Position numbers and translations under genes: made by a program. The notes beneath the pieces are model-generated. The model made no database searches. It was not told where the DNA came from and saw only the letters and a program-made list of their open reading frames with translations. Source: an uncultured Enterocloster sp. (GTDB taxonomy: Bacteria; Bacillota; Clostridia; Lachnospirales; Lachnospiraceae). Taken from it: a stretch of 13,891 nt of DNA. Position 1 is the first letter of the stretch. Each line of letters starts with the position of its first letter. Location of the stretch: assembly GCA_944382045.1 (NCBI GenBank), contig CALWMT010000035.1, positions 1 through 13,891 of the forward strand, read 5' to 3'. Of this stretch, positions 7,751 to 13,891 are shown one piece after another.

Positions 7751-8485
7751 TCAGTCGTACCGCCTGCAGACCGCATACTTGGAGCAGGCAGACGCCTGCC
7801 TCCCGGGTATTTGGACTGCCATTCGCACCAGGTCCGGAAGAAATTCGTCGTACTTTACCTCCAGCACTGCCAGCTGGCCCAGGGCCGGAAGGCGCAGCAG
7901 GTTCGTGTCAAGAAAATCCACTCTTCCCAGACCCGTGCGCACATTTCTGTCCAGGGTAATGCGCACATTGCCCGGCTCATACACAAAGGCCTCCCTATCG
8001 TAGCTGACTACGGTCCTCGGACGCAGCCCCTTTCCCCGCAGCTTGCTGTAAAATTCCGCGCAGAGCGGGTTCTCCTCCTCCAGAAGGAACGCATCATTTC
8101 CCCCAAGCAGCTCCTCTGCCTGCTCCTTTGCAAGGCGGGCGCTGCGCTTTCCGCACAGCCCCCGGTCCTTAAATTTTTTCTCCAGCCGGATAAAGGAGGT
8201 ATCCTCCCCATAGTAGCGGAGCCGAAATTTTTCCCGCCGGTTTACCCCGCCTATCTTTTCCCGCAGAGCACTGTCATAGGGCGTATCAAAATACAGGCTT
8301 GTCACCCGGTAGCTCCCGTCCTCCCCCGCGTGGCTGTCCCGCTTAAACAGCTTTCCCAGCCGTCCGGCCAGCACCAGGGCTTCTTCAGGGCGTATCAGGT
8401 GCTTTTGCTCATGGCGCATGGCGGCGGATTGCGGCTGCCTTAGCCCCGCAGGCCTGTACTCCTGCTCCAAGCGCCTAGTCGTCAT
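7751..8485 (-). CDS. VTC-domain polyphosphate polymerase family protein
   Basis: A soluble protein of 244 residues. The VTC tunnel fold, which in yeast Vtc4 makes polyphosphate from ATP, is recognised from basic and acidic motifs in order: RHEQKHLI (24-31), SLYFDTPY (63-70), EKFRLRYYGE (85-94), FIRLEKKFKDRG (98-109), SYDREAF (161-167), RITLDRNVR (175-183) and VLEVKYDEFLP (207-217). The polymerase role here is inferred from the family. Start choice is uncertain. ATG 8485 overlaps the lipoprotein stop by 11 nt and suggests translational coupling. ATG 8419 (MRHEQKH) gives 222 residues and begins just where the domain begins; neither has a clean ribosome binding site. The DUF4956 gene starts 101 nt downstream with no terminator between. 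Confidence 0.85.
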   Translation of the reverse strand: MTTRRLEQEYRPAGLRQPQSAAMRHEQKHLIRPEEALVLAGRLGKLFKRDSHAGEDGSYRVTSLYFDTPYDSALREKIGGVNRREKFRLRYYGEDTSFIRLEKKFKDRGLCGKRSARLAKEQAEELLGGNDAFLLEEENPLCAEFYSKLRGKGLRPRTVVSYDREAFVYEPGNVRITLDRNVRTGLGRVDFLDTNLLRLPALGQLAVLEVKYDEFLPDLVRMAVQIPGRQASACSKYAVCRRYD

Positions 8486-9650
8486 AGTCTGTATCGCCGC
8501 CATCATCGTAGTCCGTATCGCCATAGTCGTCGTAATTCGTGTCATTGCCGTAGTTCGTATCGCCATAATCCGTGTAGTGATAATCCGTTACGCCGTCGTT
8601 GTTCGGGCCGTAATCCGTATCCGTGTAATCCGTCACGCCGTCATTGTTCGGACCGTAATCCGTATCCGCATAATCCGTTACGCCGTCATTATTCGGGCCG
8701 TAATCCGTATCCGCGTAATCCGTCACGCCGTCATTGTCTGGGCCGTAATCCGTGTCCGCGTATCCGGCTGCGCCGCCCGGCTGGCTCTGCTGGCCTGGCT
8801 GTCCCTGCCCCCCCGCGTGCCCGGGATTTGACGGCCTATGTCCTCCCTCTAAAATCCTTCCGTTTTCCGCATGTACCTCGTATTCATATTCCTGTCCATT
8901 GACGGTAAATTCCAGCTCAAAGGTGGGCGTCCCGTCGTCGTGGTCAAACTCCCGGTCCACAAAAACCGCATCCGCCGCGTTTACTTGCGCGTCAGCCAGA
9001 GCAATCTCCTTCGCCTTATCCAGAGTGATATAGTGGGATGGCCTGCCCTCCCGGCTGTAATTGGGATCATAATCATCATCTTCTATGAGCACAACACGGG
9101 AAGCCAGCTGCTGCTCATACACCGCATTCCGGGTGCTGGTGCTCATATCCTCCATAAAATCCTTGCCCGGAAGAAGAGAGCCCGGCTCCAGCTGCAGAAC
9201 GATATTTCTCGCCCCGCCGTCTACATCATCCACAAAATAACCAGCCGCATTAATTGCGGCAACCAGCTCCTCCAGCACCTGCCCGCAGGGCTTTCCGATA
9301 TAATCCCGGTAGGAGGACACGATAACCTCCCCGTCCGGGTTCATTCCGTTCAAATCCGTCACTCTGCCTTCCCGGTTGTACTCAATCTGAATCTCCGGGT
9401 TTACACTCAAAAGCAGGCTTCCCGCATCCATTTCATCTGATGTCTGGGCCGCTGCTTCCTGCGCCCCGCCCCATGCGGCGGATGCCGCAGCCTGGGTCTG
9501 AACCGGTGCCTGGGATGCCATTCCCTGGGGCTGCACCTGTGCCGGTGCACCTGCGCTCTGCGCCCCCGTCCCGCATCCGGTCAGAAGGACTGCCGCCATA
9601 ACAGCCAGGGAAGAAACCGATGCCGCTGTACGTCTTTTCATCTTCATCAT
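8475..9650 (-). CDS. Lipoprotein with RsgI-type Asn-Pro domain, PepSY domain and acidic DTDYG repeats
   Basis: A 391-residue exported lipoprotein. The signal peptide (KMKRR, hydrophobic 11-23) ends in lipobox LLTGC, with C26 the expected lipidated residue. A low-complexity Ala/Gln linker covers 27-77. The domain at about 78-190 begins LLLSVNPEIQIEYNREGRV and closely parallels the extracytoplasmic domain of the neighbouring RsgI, including the Asn84-Pro85 pair. A PepSY-like domain follows (about 207-270: ITLDKAKEIALADA, then FELEFTVNGQEYEYEVHAENGRIL), then a Gly/Pro/Gln linker and an acidic tail (297-391) built on a 15-residue repeat with DTDYG cores. The start ATG 9650 is chosen because GAGGAG lies 7 nt upstream; the frame extends to 9677 without support. 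A sigma-I-like promoter sits at 9729-9756. The function is not known; a surface sensor or partner of RsgI, or a substrate of the CotH-type kinase, are inferences. Confidence 0.87.
   Translation of the reverse strand: MMKMKRRTAASVSSLAVMAAVLLTGCGTGAQSAGAPAQVQPQGMASQAPVQTQAAASAAWGGAQEAAAQTSDEMDAGSLLLSVNPEIQIEYNREGRVTDLNGMNPDGEVIVSSYRDYIGKPCGQVLEELVAAINAAGYFVDDVDGGARNIVLQLEPGSLLPGKDFMEDMSTSTRNAVYEQQLASRVVLIEDDDYDPNYSREGRPSHYITLDKAKEIALADAQVNAADAVFVDREFDHDDGTPTFELEFTVNGQEYEYEVHAENGRILEGGHRPSNPGHAGGQGQPGQQSQPGGAAGYADTDYGPDNDGVTDYADTDYGPNNDGVTDYADTDYGPNNDGVTDYTDTDYGPNNDGVTDYHYTDYGDTNYGNDTNYDDYGDTDYDDGGDTDYDD
8583..8762 (-). repeat. Four 45-bp tandem repeats encoding the lipoprotein tail
   Basis: Four contiguous 45-bp units with only a few differences between copies encode YADTDYGPDNDGVTD, two copies of YADTDYGPNNDGVTD, and YTDTDYGPNNDGVTD. 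Degenerate DTDYG/DTNYG units continue to the stop codon. There are no spacers, so this is not a CRISPR array. The NNDGVTDYAD spacing of acidic residues resembles Asp-rich calcium-binding repeats such as thrombospondin type 3; calcium binding is inferred only. Confidence 0.92.
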
Positions 9651-9728
9651 AATAATACTCCTCTCTTTTAGGTACAATGTTGTATATTCGCAAATAGCTC
9701 TTGGCTTTTCTGCCTTACACCTATAGAT

Positions 9729-9756
9729 TACGCGCCCCCTTTTTCAAAACCAGGGT
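9729..9756 (-). promoter_or_regulatory. Candidate sigma-I promoter of the lipoprotein gene
   Basis: The minus strand has ACCC (9756-9753), a 20-nt spacer containing TTTTGAAAAAG, then CGTA (9732-9729) and a following ATCTATA. The layout matches the candidate site in front of sigI. Sigma-I promoters reported in Bacillus and cellulolytic clostridia have a C-rich -35 (ACCC type) and a CGAA/CGWA -10, so both elements fit. The leader would be about 70 nt. It lies in the 133-bp gap between rsgI and the lipoprotein gene, where no terminator was seen. Confidence 0.6.
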
Positions 9757-9783
9757 TCATGGAAAAATTTTTTGTAAAAATGT

Positions 9784-10770
9784 TTAGCCGTCATCGTCAC
9801 CATAATCCGTATCCTCGTCCCAATCCGGCTCGTAATCCGTATCTCCATCCCGGTAATCCGTGACATCATCCGTTCCATAATCCGTATCCTCCGAATACGG
9901 CAGAGCAGAAGCAGACGGCGCTTCCGCTGCTGGGGGAACGGAGGGCGCGGCTTCCGTTTCTGCCGCTGACGGAGCGGCGGACGCGGGCGGTGCTTCCGTT
10001 GCCGGAGGTGCTGTGGGCGGCACTTCCGTCTCCGCCGCAGGCAGTGGAGCAGACGCAGGCGGCGTCTCTGTCTCAGGCGGCGCAATAGGTGTCTGCGGTG
10101 CCTCCGTCTCAGGCGGCCCCGCGGGCGCAGGCACTGTCTCCGCTGTCTCCTCCTGAAACACCGGCGCAGCCTCCGGGGTCTCCTCCGGCATCTCCCCCTC
10201 ATACTCCATAATTACAATATCGAAGGGAACGCTGCCTTCCAGCTGCTTTCCCACCTGGGTCCGCAGCTCTATCCCATACGCCTCAAAAATCTCCTCCTCC
10301 GGCGCATCTATCAGAAAAGCAACCTGGCCGCCCGCAGTCAAAAATCCCATATCGAGCGCCCTGTCAATCAGCTCGTCCGCCACTAACGTCTTATCCTTAC
10401 CCTTCCCGTCATAATCCGCAAGCAGGGCCTGTCCGTCCGCATTCATGCCAGACAGCCCCACCACAGTCCCCTTCCGGTTCAAATCCATCTGCACATCCGG
10501 ATTGATGGACATATAGATATGGGAATAGGTTCGAACATAGGTCTGGTAATACCCGGCTCCCAGAGTCAAGGCCAGGCAGGCAGCCGCTGCTCCTGCCGCG
10601 CCCGCCAGCACCCGCAGACGCACAGAAAGAGCCTTTTGCTCCCGCATAAGCACCACGTGTTCCACGGTCTGTCCCACCTCATACCTGAGGTTAGCCGTCC
10701 GCAGAAAACGGCCCTCCTCATCCAGCACAATGGCATAGCTGGGGCGGCATTCCATCACAATATACTTCAT
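9784..10770 (-). CDS. rsgI: RsgI-type transmembrane anti-sigma-I factor
   Basis: A 328-residue single-pass membrane protein. Residues 1-50 form the RsgI N-terminal domain that binds SigI in the cytoplasm (VMECRPSYAIVLDEEGRFLR, YEVGQTVEHVV). A TM segment spans about 52-75. The extracytoplasmic domain begins IYMSINPDVQMDLNRKG, with Asn90-Pro91 at the place where RsgI proteins of cellulolytic clostridia are reported to self-cleave. A Pro/Thr/Glu/Ala-rich stalk (about 195-292) and an acidic tail (293-328) with three DTDYG/DTDYE motifs follow. There is no carbohydrate-binding or hydrolase domain of the kind found on clostridial RsgI sensors, so the signal is probably different. Its ATG overlaps the sigI stop by 4 nt (ATGA), with AAAGGAG upstream, a coupled pair. 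Confidence 0.93.
   Translation of the reverse strand: MKYIVMECRPSYAIVLDEEGRFLRTANLRYEVGQTVEHVVLMREQKALSVRLRVLAGAAGAAAACLALTLGAGYYQTYVRTYSHIYMSINPDVQMDLNRKGTVVGLSGMNADGQALLADYDGKGKDKTLVADELIDRALDMGFLTAGGQVAFLIDAPEEEIFEAYGIELRTQVGKQLEGSVPFDIVIMEYEGEMPEETPEAAPVFQEETAETVPAPAGPPETEAPQTPIAPPETETPPASAPLPAAETEVPPTAPPATEAPPASAAPSAAETEAAPSVPPAAEAPSASALPYSEDTDYGTDDVTDYRDGDTDYEPDWDEDTDYGDDDG
9895..10149 (-). repeat. Pro/Ala/Thr/Glu-rich low-complexity stalk in rsgI
   Basis: This codes for residues about 208-292 of RsgI. PPETEAP, PPETETPPASAPLPAAETE, PPATEAPPASAAPSAAETE and PPAAEAPSASA follow one another as degenerate repeats. The segment is probably an extended wall-spanning linker that carries the acidic tail away from the membrane. 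Confidence 0.7.
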
Positions 10771-11492
10771 TTTCCTGCCACTCCTTTCATTACCTGGTAC
10801 AGGTGTCCCCGAATTATCTCATAGCCATTGGTATAAATCAGCAGGAGGGCCGCCATATAGGCGCGGTGCCGCTCCAGCGTCTTTTTCTCCACCCCTGCGC
10901 CTGCTGCAAGTCTTGAAATGGGAATCCTTTTAGTCCGAAGAAATTCCTCCAAAAGCTCCGGATTCTCCCTGGCAAAGGAAATCGCCTTTTGGCAGGCCGC
11001 CAAGGTCCTCTGCTGTCTGGGACAGTTCTCCGCCACATCCTCCAGTCCCACGCCGAAGGCCTGCATCTGGCGGGTCAGCTCCGCAATCTCTGCGCGAGCA
11101 GCCTCCCGCACTGCCAGCTCCTCGCTGTGGTCTCTGTCCTCCGACAGCTTCTCCCCCAGCGTCTCCCCGCTCTCCCCCTCCGGCTCGTCCAGGGAGAGGG
11201 AACCACGGTGCCGCTCCTCTCTCCGGTGATAGTCAATCAGCCTGCTCCTTATCAGCATGGCCGCATATTTAAAAAAGGCGCCCTTGGTCCGCGAATATCC
11301 CCGAACCGCCTCATGGAAGGCAATCATGGCAATGCTCAGCTCATCGTCCTGGCCCTCTGCCGGAGGGCGCTTCAGCCACCTGGCCGTCTCCGCCCGGATA
11401 AAGGGCATATAGGTGCGGATGAGCGCGTCCGCCTCCGCCATATCTTCCTTTGCTGCATATACCTGCCGGATGATTTTGTGCTCGTCCTTCAT
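10767..11492 (-). CDS. sigI: SigI-family RNA polymerase sigma factor
   Basis: A 241-residue sigma factor, a usual length for SigI (about 240-250). Region 2 is visible at about 49-90 (DDELSIAMIAFHEAVRGYS, then FFKYAAMLIRSRLIDYHRR). The C-terminal half carries the SigI-specific domain instead of a classic region 4: FGVGLEDVAENCPRQQRT (146-163), PELLEEFLRTKRIPISRL (178-195) and KTLERHRAYMAALLLIYTNG (204-223), ending YEIIRGHL. The start ATG 11492 has GGGGGAG about 8 nt upstream. It overlaps rsgI by 4 nt, as usual for the pair. A candidate sigma-I site lies about 30 nt upstream, so it is probably autoregulated. In Bacillus SigI serves heat and cell-wall stress; in cellulolytic clostridia it serves polysaccharide sensing. 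Confidence 0.94.
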   Translation of the reverse strand: MKDEHKIIRQVYAAKEDMAEADALIRTYMPFIRAETARWLKRPPAEGQDDELSIAMIAFHEAVRGYSRTKGAFFKYAAMLIRSRLIDYHRREERHRGSLSLDEPEGESGETLGEKLSEDRDHSEELAVREAARAEIAELTRQMQAFGVGLEDVAENCPRQQRTLAACQKAISFARENPELLEEFLRTKRIPISRLAAGAGVEKKTLERHRAYMAALLLIYTNGYEIIRGHLYQVMKGVAGK

Positions 11493-11520
11493 ACAGCAGA
11501 CTCCCCCTTTGGTTATAGTA

Positions 11521-11548
11521 TACGGTTCTTCTTTTTTAAAATCGGGGT
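11521..11548 (-). promoter_or_regulatory. Candidate sigma-I autoregulatory promoter of sigI-rsgI
   Basis: The minus strand has ACCC (11548-11545) followed by one more C, a 20-nt spacer containing ATTTTAAAAAAG, then CGTA (11524-11521) and TACTATA. A T-rich run lies just upstream. The match to the site before the lipoprotein gene includes both boxes, the spacer length, the T4/A5-6 run and the trailing CTATA. CGTATACT also contains a sigma-A-like TATACT, but no good -35 lies 17 nt before it. Confidence 0.6.
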
Positions 11549-11618
11549 CAGATGAAAAAATGCCATCCCGAATGTCGTTTCGTCCCCTTATCCGCTATGT
11601 ACATTTATCCAATATAGT

Positions 11619-11624
11619 ATTATA
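11619..11624 (-). promoter_or_regulatory. Weak candidate sigma-A -10 box further upstream of sigI
   Basis: TATAAT is read on the minus strand in an AT-rich stretch, about 130 nt before sigI. No convincing -35 is seen. It could supply basal sigI transcription independent of the sigma-I site. The rest of 11549-11759 holds no gene that I can support on either strand, only a short AGGCA/TGCCT inverted repeat near 11694-11706. Confidence 0.2.
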
Positions 11625-11759
11625 TAAAAATTCCCCCGCTCCCGATATCGACGTTATGTAAGCATTGGGTAAAATCTGCGTAAAATTTCGAAACAGGCAT
11701 CCTGCCTATGCCATACGATAGAATAGAAAAATGCATCATGCTGCAAAAATCTATAATTC

Positions 11760-12668
11760 ATGGCCTATATCCGTTCCAGGATCGTTGACGATGAAATGTA
11801 TTATCTGCTGCTTGATGAAATTCAGATGCTGGATTGCTTTGAGGCCGTCCTGAATGGCTATCTGCGTAAAGAGAATATGGATGTATTTGTGACTGGAAGC
11901 AATGCAAAACTACTGTCTAAAGATATTGCCACCGAGTTTGCCGGCCGCGGCGACGAGGTTCATATGTATCCTTTGAGCTTTGCGGAATTTATGTCCGTAT
12001 ATCAGGGTGATAAATACATGGGACTATCTGAGTATATGCTTTACGGGGGCATTCCTCTGATTGTTCTGCGCGACGGTGCAGGAGAAAAGGCTGCCGCATT
12101 ACAAAACCTGTTCAATGAGATATATATTCGGGATATTACCAAGCGAAACCGGGTAAAAAACATGGGAGAACTGGAGGACCTGCTAAACATCCTTTCTTCT
12201 TCCATTGGCTCACTTACCAATCCGGAAAAATTAAAGAATACCTTCAAAACTGTAAAGAAATCCAGAATTACGGCAGCCACTATAAAAAAATATTACTTCT
12301 CCGACCTTGGGCTCCGCAACGCCAGAATCAATTTCCGTCAGTTTGAGCAGACCCATTCCATGGAGAATGTGATTTACAATGAGCTTCGTATGCGGGGCTG
12401 CCGCGTAGATGTAGGCGTAATACCGATTGCAGAGAGGGCTCCGGACGGCAGGGCAGTCCGCAGACAATTGGAGGTTGATTTTATCTGTAATCTCGGCTCC
12501 TCCAGATATTATATTCAGTCAGCCTATTCACTGCCCGACGAAGCTAAGCGCACACAGGAAATCAGACCTTTTAGAAAAATTGATGGTTCGCCATACTATG
12601 ATGAATACGGTATTTTGACCATAAACATCTACGACTTCCTGCTTGACCCGGGATGTCTTGAAAAATAA
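11760..12668 (+). pseudogene. Remnant of an AAA ATPase / DUF4143-family protein
   Basis: An open frame of 302 codons resembling the middle and end of the AAA_14/DUF4143 ATPases common in gut anaerobes (about 400 residues). It begins abruptly at MAYIRSRIVDDEMYYLLLDE; Walker B is present (YYLLLDEIQML, D19-E20) and so is DVFVTGSNAKLLS, but the Walker A/P-loop half (about 80-90 residues) is absent. The frame has a stop 2 codons upstream and no ribosome binding site. Two internal gaps are likely from the remembered family pattern. About 30 residues are lost between SRITAATI and KKYYFSDLGLRNARINFRQ, and a shorter piece before DEYGILTINIYDFLLDP. The gene is more AT-rich than its neighbours and on the opposite strand, suggesting foreign origin. 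Function is unlikely to remain. Confidence 0.75.
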
Positions 12669-12676
12669 AAAGACAA

Positions 12677-12741
12677 AAGCCCCGCAAAGGCGCTTCCGGA
12701 AGAAAATCTTTTCCTCCTCCAGAAGCGCCTTCGCAGGGCTT
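12677..12741 (-). terminator. Intrinsic terminator of the aldo/keto reductase gene
   Basis: Arms 12677-12696 and 12722-12741 form a 20-bp stem around a 25-nt loop. On the minus transcript the two irregular positions become U-G and G-U wobbles, so the stem is unbroken; on the plus transcript they are C-A and A-C mismatches. A U-rich run (TTTTGTCTTTTT) follows on the minus side. It starts 17 nt past the reductase stop. It may also help end plus-strand transcription from the ATPase remnant. Confidence 0.85.
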
Positions 12742-12758
12742 AAAATGCATCGCCGTCC

Positions 12759-13889
12759 TTACGCCTTCACCTTCGCCGCAAAATCCGCCATGGCCTCCGA
12801 AATCTTTATCTGCTGGGGACAGACCGCCTCACAGCTCCTGCACCCAATGCAGGCATCCGGCCGCTTATCCTCCGGGAACCCTGCCAGAGCCATAGGCGCG
12901 ATAAAGCCGCCGCCTGTAAAGCTGTGCTCATTGTACAGGGACAAAAGCCTGGGAATATCCAGTCCCTGGGGGCAGTGGCTGGTGCAGTAATGGCAGGCCG
13001 TGCAGGGAACCGTATTTTTTAACATCCCGTCCGCAATACTCAGAAGAGTATCCATCTCCTCCTTGTTCAGGGGCTTGTCCTCCGCGAAGGTGGCCAGATT
13101 GTCGGCCAGCTGGGCCTCATTGGACATGCCGGAAAGAATCATCGTGACCTCCGGAATGGTCTGCAGGAAGCGGAAGGCCCAGGCGGGAATTCCCTCGTCA
13201 GGCCGCAGCGCCTTTAGCCTCGCCTCGTCCTCCGCAGCCAGGCTGGCCAGCTTTCCGCCCCGCACAGGCTCCATCACCCACACCGGGATATTCCACTTCG
13301 TTAAGAGCTCCACCTTGGCCTTTGCGTCCTGGAAGGTCCAGTCCAGATAATTGAGCTGAATCTGTCCAAATTCCATATCCTTTCCGTAGGCTGCAAGGAA
13401 CCGCTCCATCACCTCCAGACTTCCGTGGGCGGAAAATCCCAGATGGCGGATGCGCCCAGCCTTCTTCTGCTCCATCAGGTAATCGAAGATGCCGTATTTC
13501 TTATCCAGATAAGCGTCAATGTTCTTTTCGCATACATTGTGGAACAGGTAGAAGTCAAAATACTCCACCCCGCATTTCTCCAGCTGCTTCTCAAAAATCT
13601 CCTGCACCTTGTCCATGTTCGCCAGGTCATAGCCCGGAAACTTGGTGGCCAGATAGAAGCTCTCCCTCGGATGCTTTTTGAGGACACGCCCCATGACCAG
13701 CTCTGAATTGCCGCTGTGATAGCCCCAGGCCGTATCATAATAATTCACGCCCTGCTCCATGGCCATGTCCACCATCCTTGCGGCCGCCGCCTCGTCAATC
13801 TTAGACTCATCCCCATCCATAATAGGGAGACGCATAGCACCCATTCCCAGAGCTGAGAGCTTTAAATCCTGAAATTCCTTGTAAATCAT
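12759..13889 (-). CDS. Aldo/keto reductase with C-terminal 2[4Fe-4S] ferredoxin domain
   Basis: A 376-residue cytoplasmic oxidoreductase, complete from its ATG at 13889 (family-typical MIYKEFQDLKLSALGMGAMRLP); its ribosome binding site lies outside the window. The aldo/keto reductase barrel covers about 1-285, with the catalytic tetrad D52, Y57, K83 and H117. The C-terminal part has two CxxCxxCxxxCP clusters (C296/299/302/306 and C347/350/353/357), enough for two [4Fe-4S] centres. This fused type is common in anaerobic Clostridia. It is presumed to exchange electrons between NAD(P)H and a ferredoxin-like partner; the substrate is unknown. It is a separate unit from the sigI locus, ended by its own terminator. 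Confidence 0.94.
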   Translation of the reverse strand: MIYKEFQDLKLSALGMGAMRLPIMDGDESKIDEAAAARMVDMAMEQGVNYYDTAWGYHSGNSELVMGRVLKKHPRESFYLATKFPGYDLANMDKVQEIFEKQLEKCGVEYFDFYLFHNVCEKNIDAYLDKKYGIFDYLMEQKKAGRIRHLGFSAHGSLEVMERFLAAYGKDMEFGQIQLNYLDWTFQDAKAKVELLTKWNIPVWVMEPVRGGKLASLAAEDEARLKALRPDEGIPAWAFRFLQTIPEVTMILSGMSNEAQLADNLATFAEDKPLNKEEMDTLLSIADGMLKNTVPCTACHYCTSHCPQGLDIPRLLSLYNEHSFTGGGFIAPMALAGFPEDKRPDACIGCRSCEAVCPQQIKISEAMADFAAKVKA

Positions 13890-13891
13890 AC

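Noticed and set aside
8583..8762. Possible CRISPR array
   Set aside because: The 45-bp units are directly adjacent with no unique spacers and encode a regular protein tail. No cas genes are near.
8418..8831. Plus-strand frame with repeated VIRIRVIRHAV units
   Set aside because: It is the antisense reading of the 45-bp repeats in the lipoprotein gene, which has a signal peptide, lipobox and ribosome binding site.
11555..11661. Plus-strand short frame in the gap between sigI and the ATPase remnant
   Set aside because: It has no ribosome binding site and low complexity, and it crosses the candidate promoter region of sigI.
11694..11706. AGGCA-TCC-TGCCT hairpin as a terminator
   Set aside because: The stem is only 5 bp with a 3-nt loop and no T-run on either side.

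Overview
The window looks like chromosomal DNA from a GC-rich, spore-forming member of the Clostridia, most likely Lachnospiraceae. This is inferred from the strong AGGAGG-type ribosome binding sites, the SigI/RsgI pair, a small Asn/Ser-rich gene behind a forespore-type promoter, a ferredoxin-type aldo/keto reductase, and general protein similarity. Almost every gene lies on the minus strand. No tRNA, rRNA, CRISPR array or insertion sequence was seen.

Layout from the left. (1) At 1-2039 (minus) is a housekeeping group: a rhodanese-domain protein, a YfcE-type metallophosphoesterase, and a THUMP-domain 23S rRNA methyltransferase cut by the left edge. (2) At 2264-2431 is a 55-residue Asn/Ser/Gln-rich gene. 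A good match to a sigma-G/F promoter lies upstream and an intrinsic terminator downstream, so it is probably a small spore protein. (3) At 2525-11492 is the centre of interest, a continuous minus-strand locus. In transcription order it is: sigI-type sigma factor, rsgI-type transmembrane anti-sigma factor, a lipoprotein, a VTC-type polyphosphate polymerase domain protein, a DUF4956 membrane protein, a membrane-anchored CotH-type kinase, an ABC ATPase and a large FtsX-type permease. Several genes overlap or nearly touch. (4) At 11760-12668 (plus) is an eroded, more AT-rich AAA ATPase/DUF4143 gene without its Walker A half. (5) At 12759-13889 (minus) is an aldo/keto reductase with a C-terminal 2[4Fe-4S] domain and its own terminator.

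How the central locus may work (inference). SigI is held at the membrane by RsgI. RsgI has the Asn-Pro autoproteolysis-type domain outside the membrane but no carbohydrate-binding or hydrolase domain. It ends instead in a Pro/Thr/Glu/Ala-rich stalk and an acidic DTDYG-type tail. The lipoprotein repeats the same Asn-Pro domain, adds a PepSY domain, and ends in four 45-bp tandem repeats that encode the same DTDYG motif. Two near-matching promoter-like sites (ACCC, 20 nt, CGTA) lie in front of sigI and in front of the lipoprotein gene. They resemble the sigma-I promoter type, which suggests an autoregulated circuit driving an envelope module of polyphosphate polymerase, CotH kinase and ABC exporter. 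I know of no described system with this combination.
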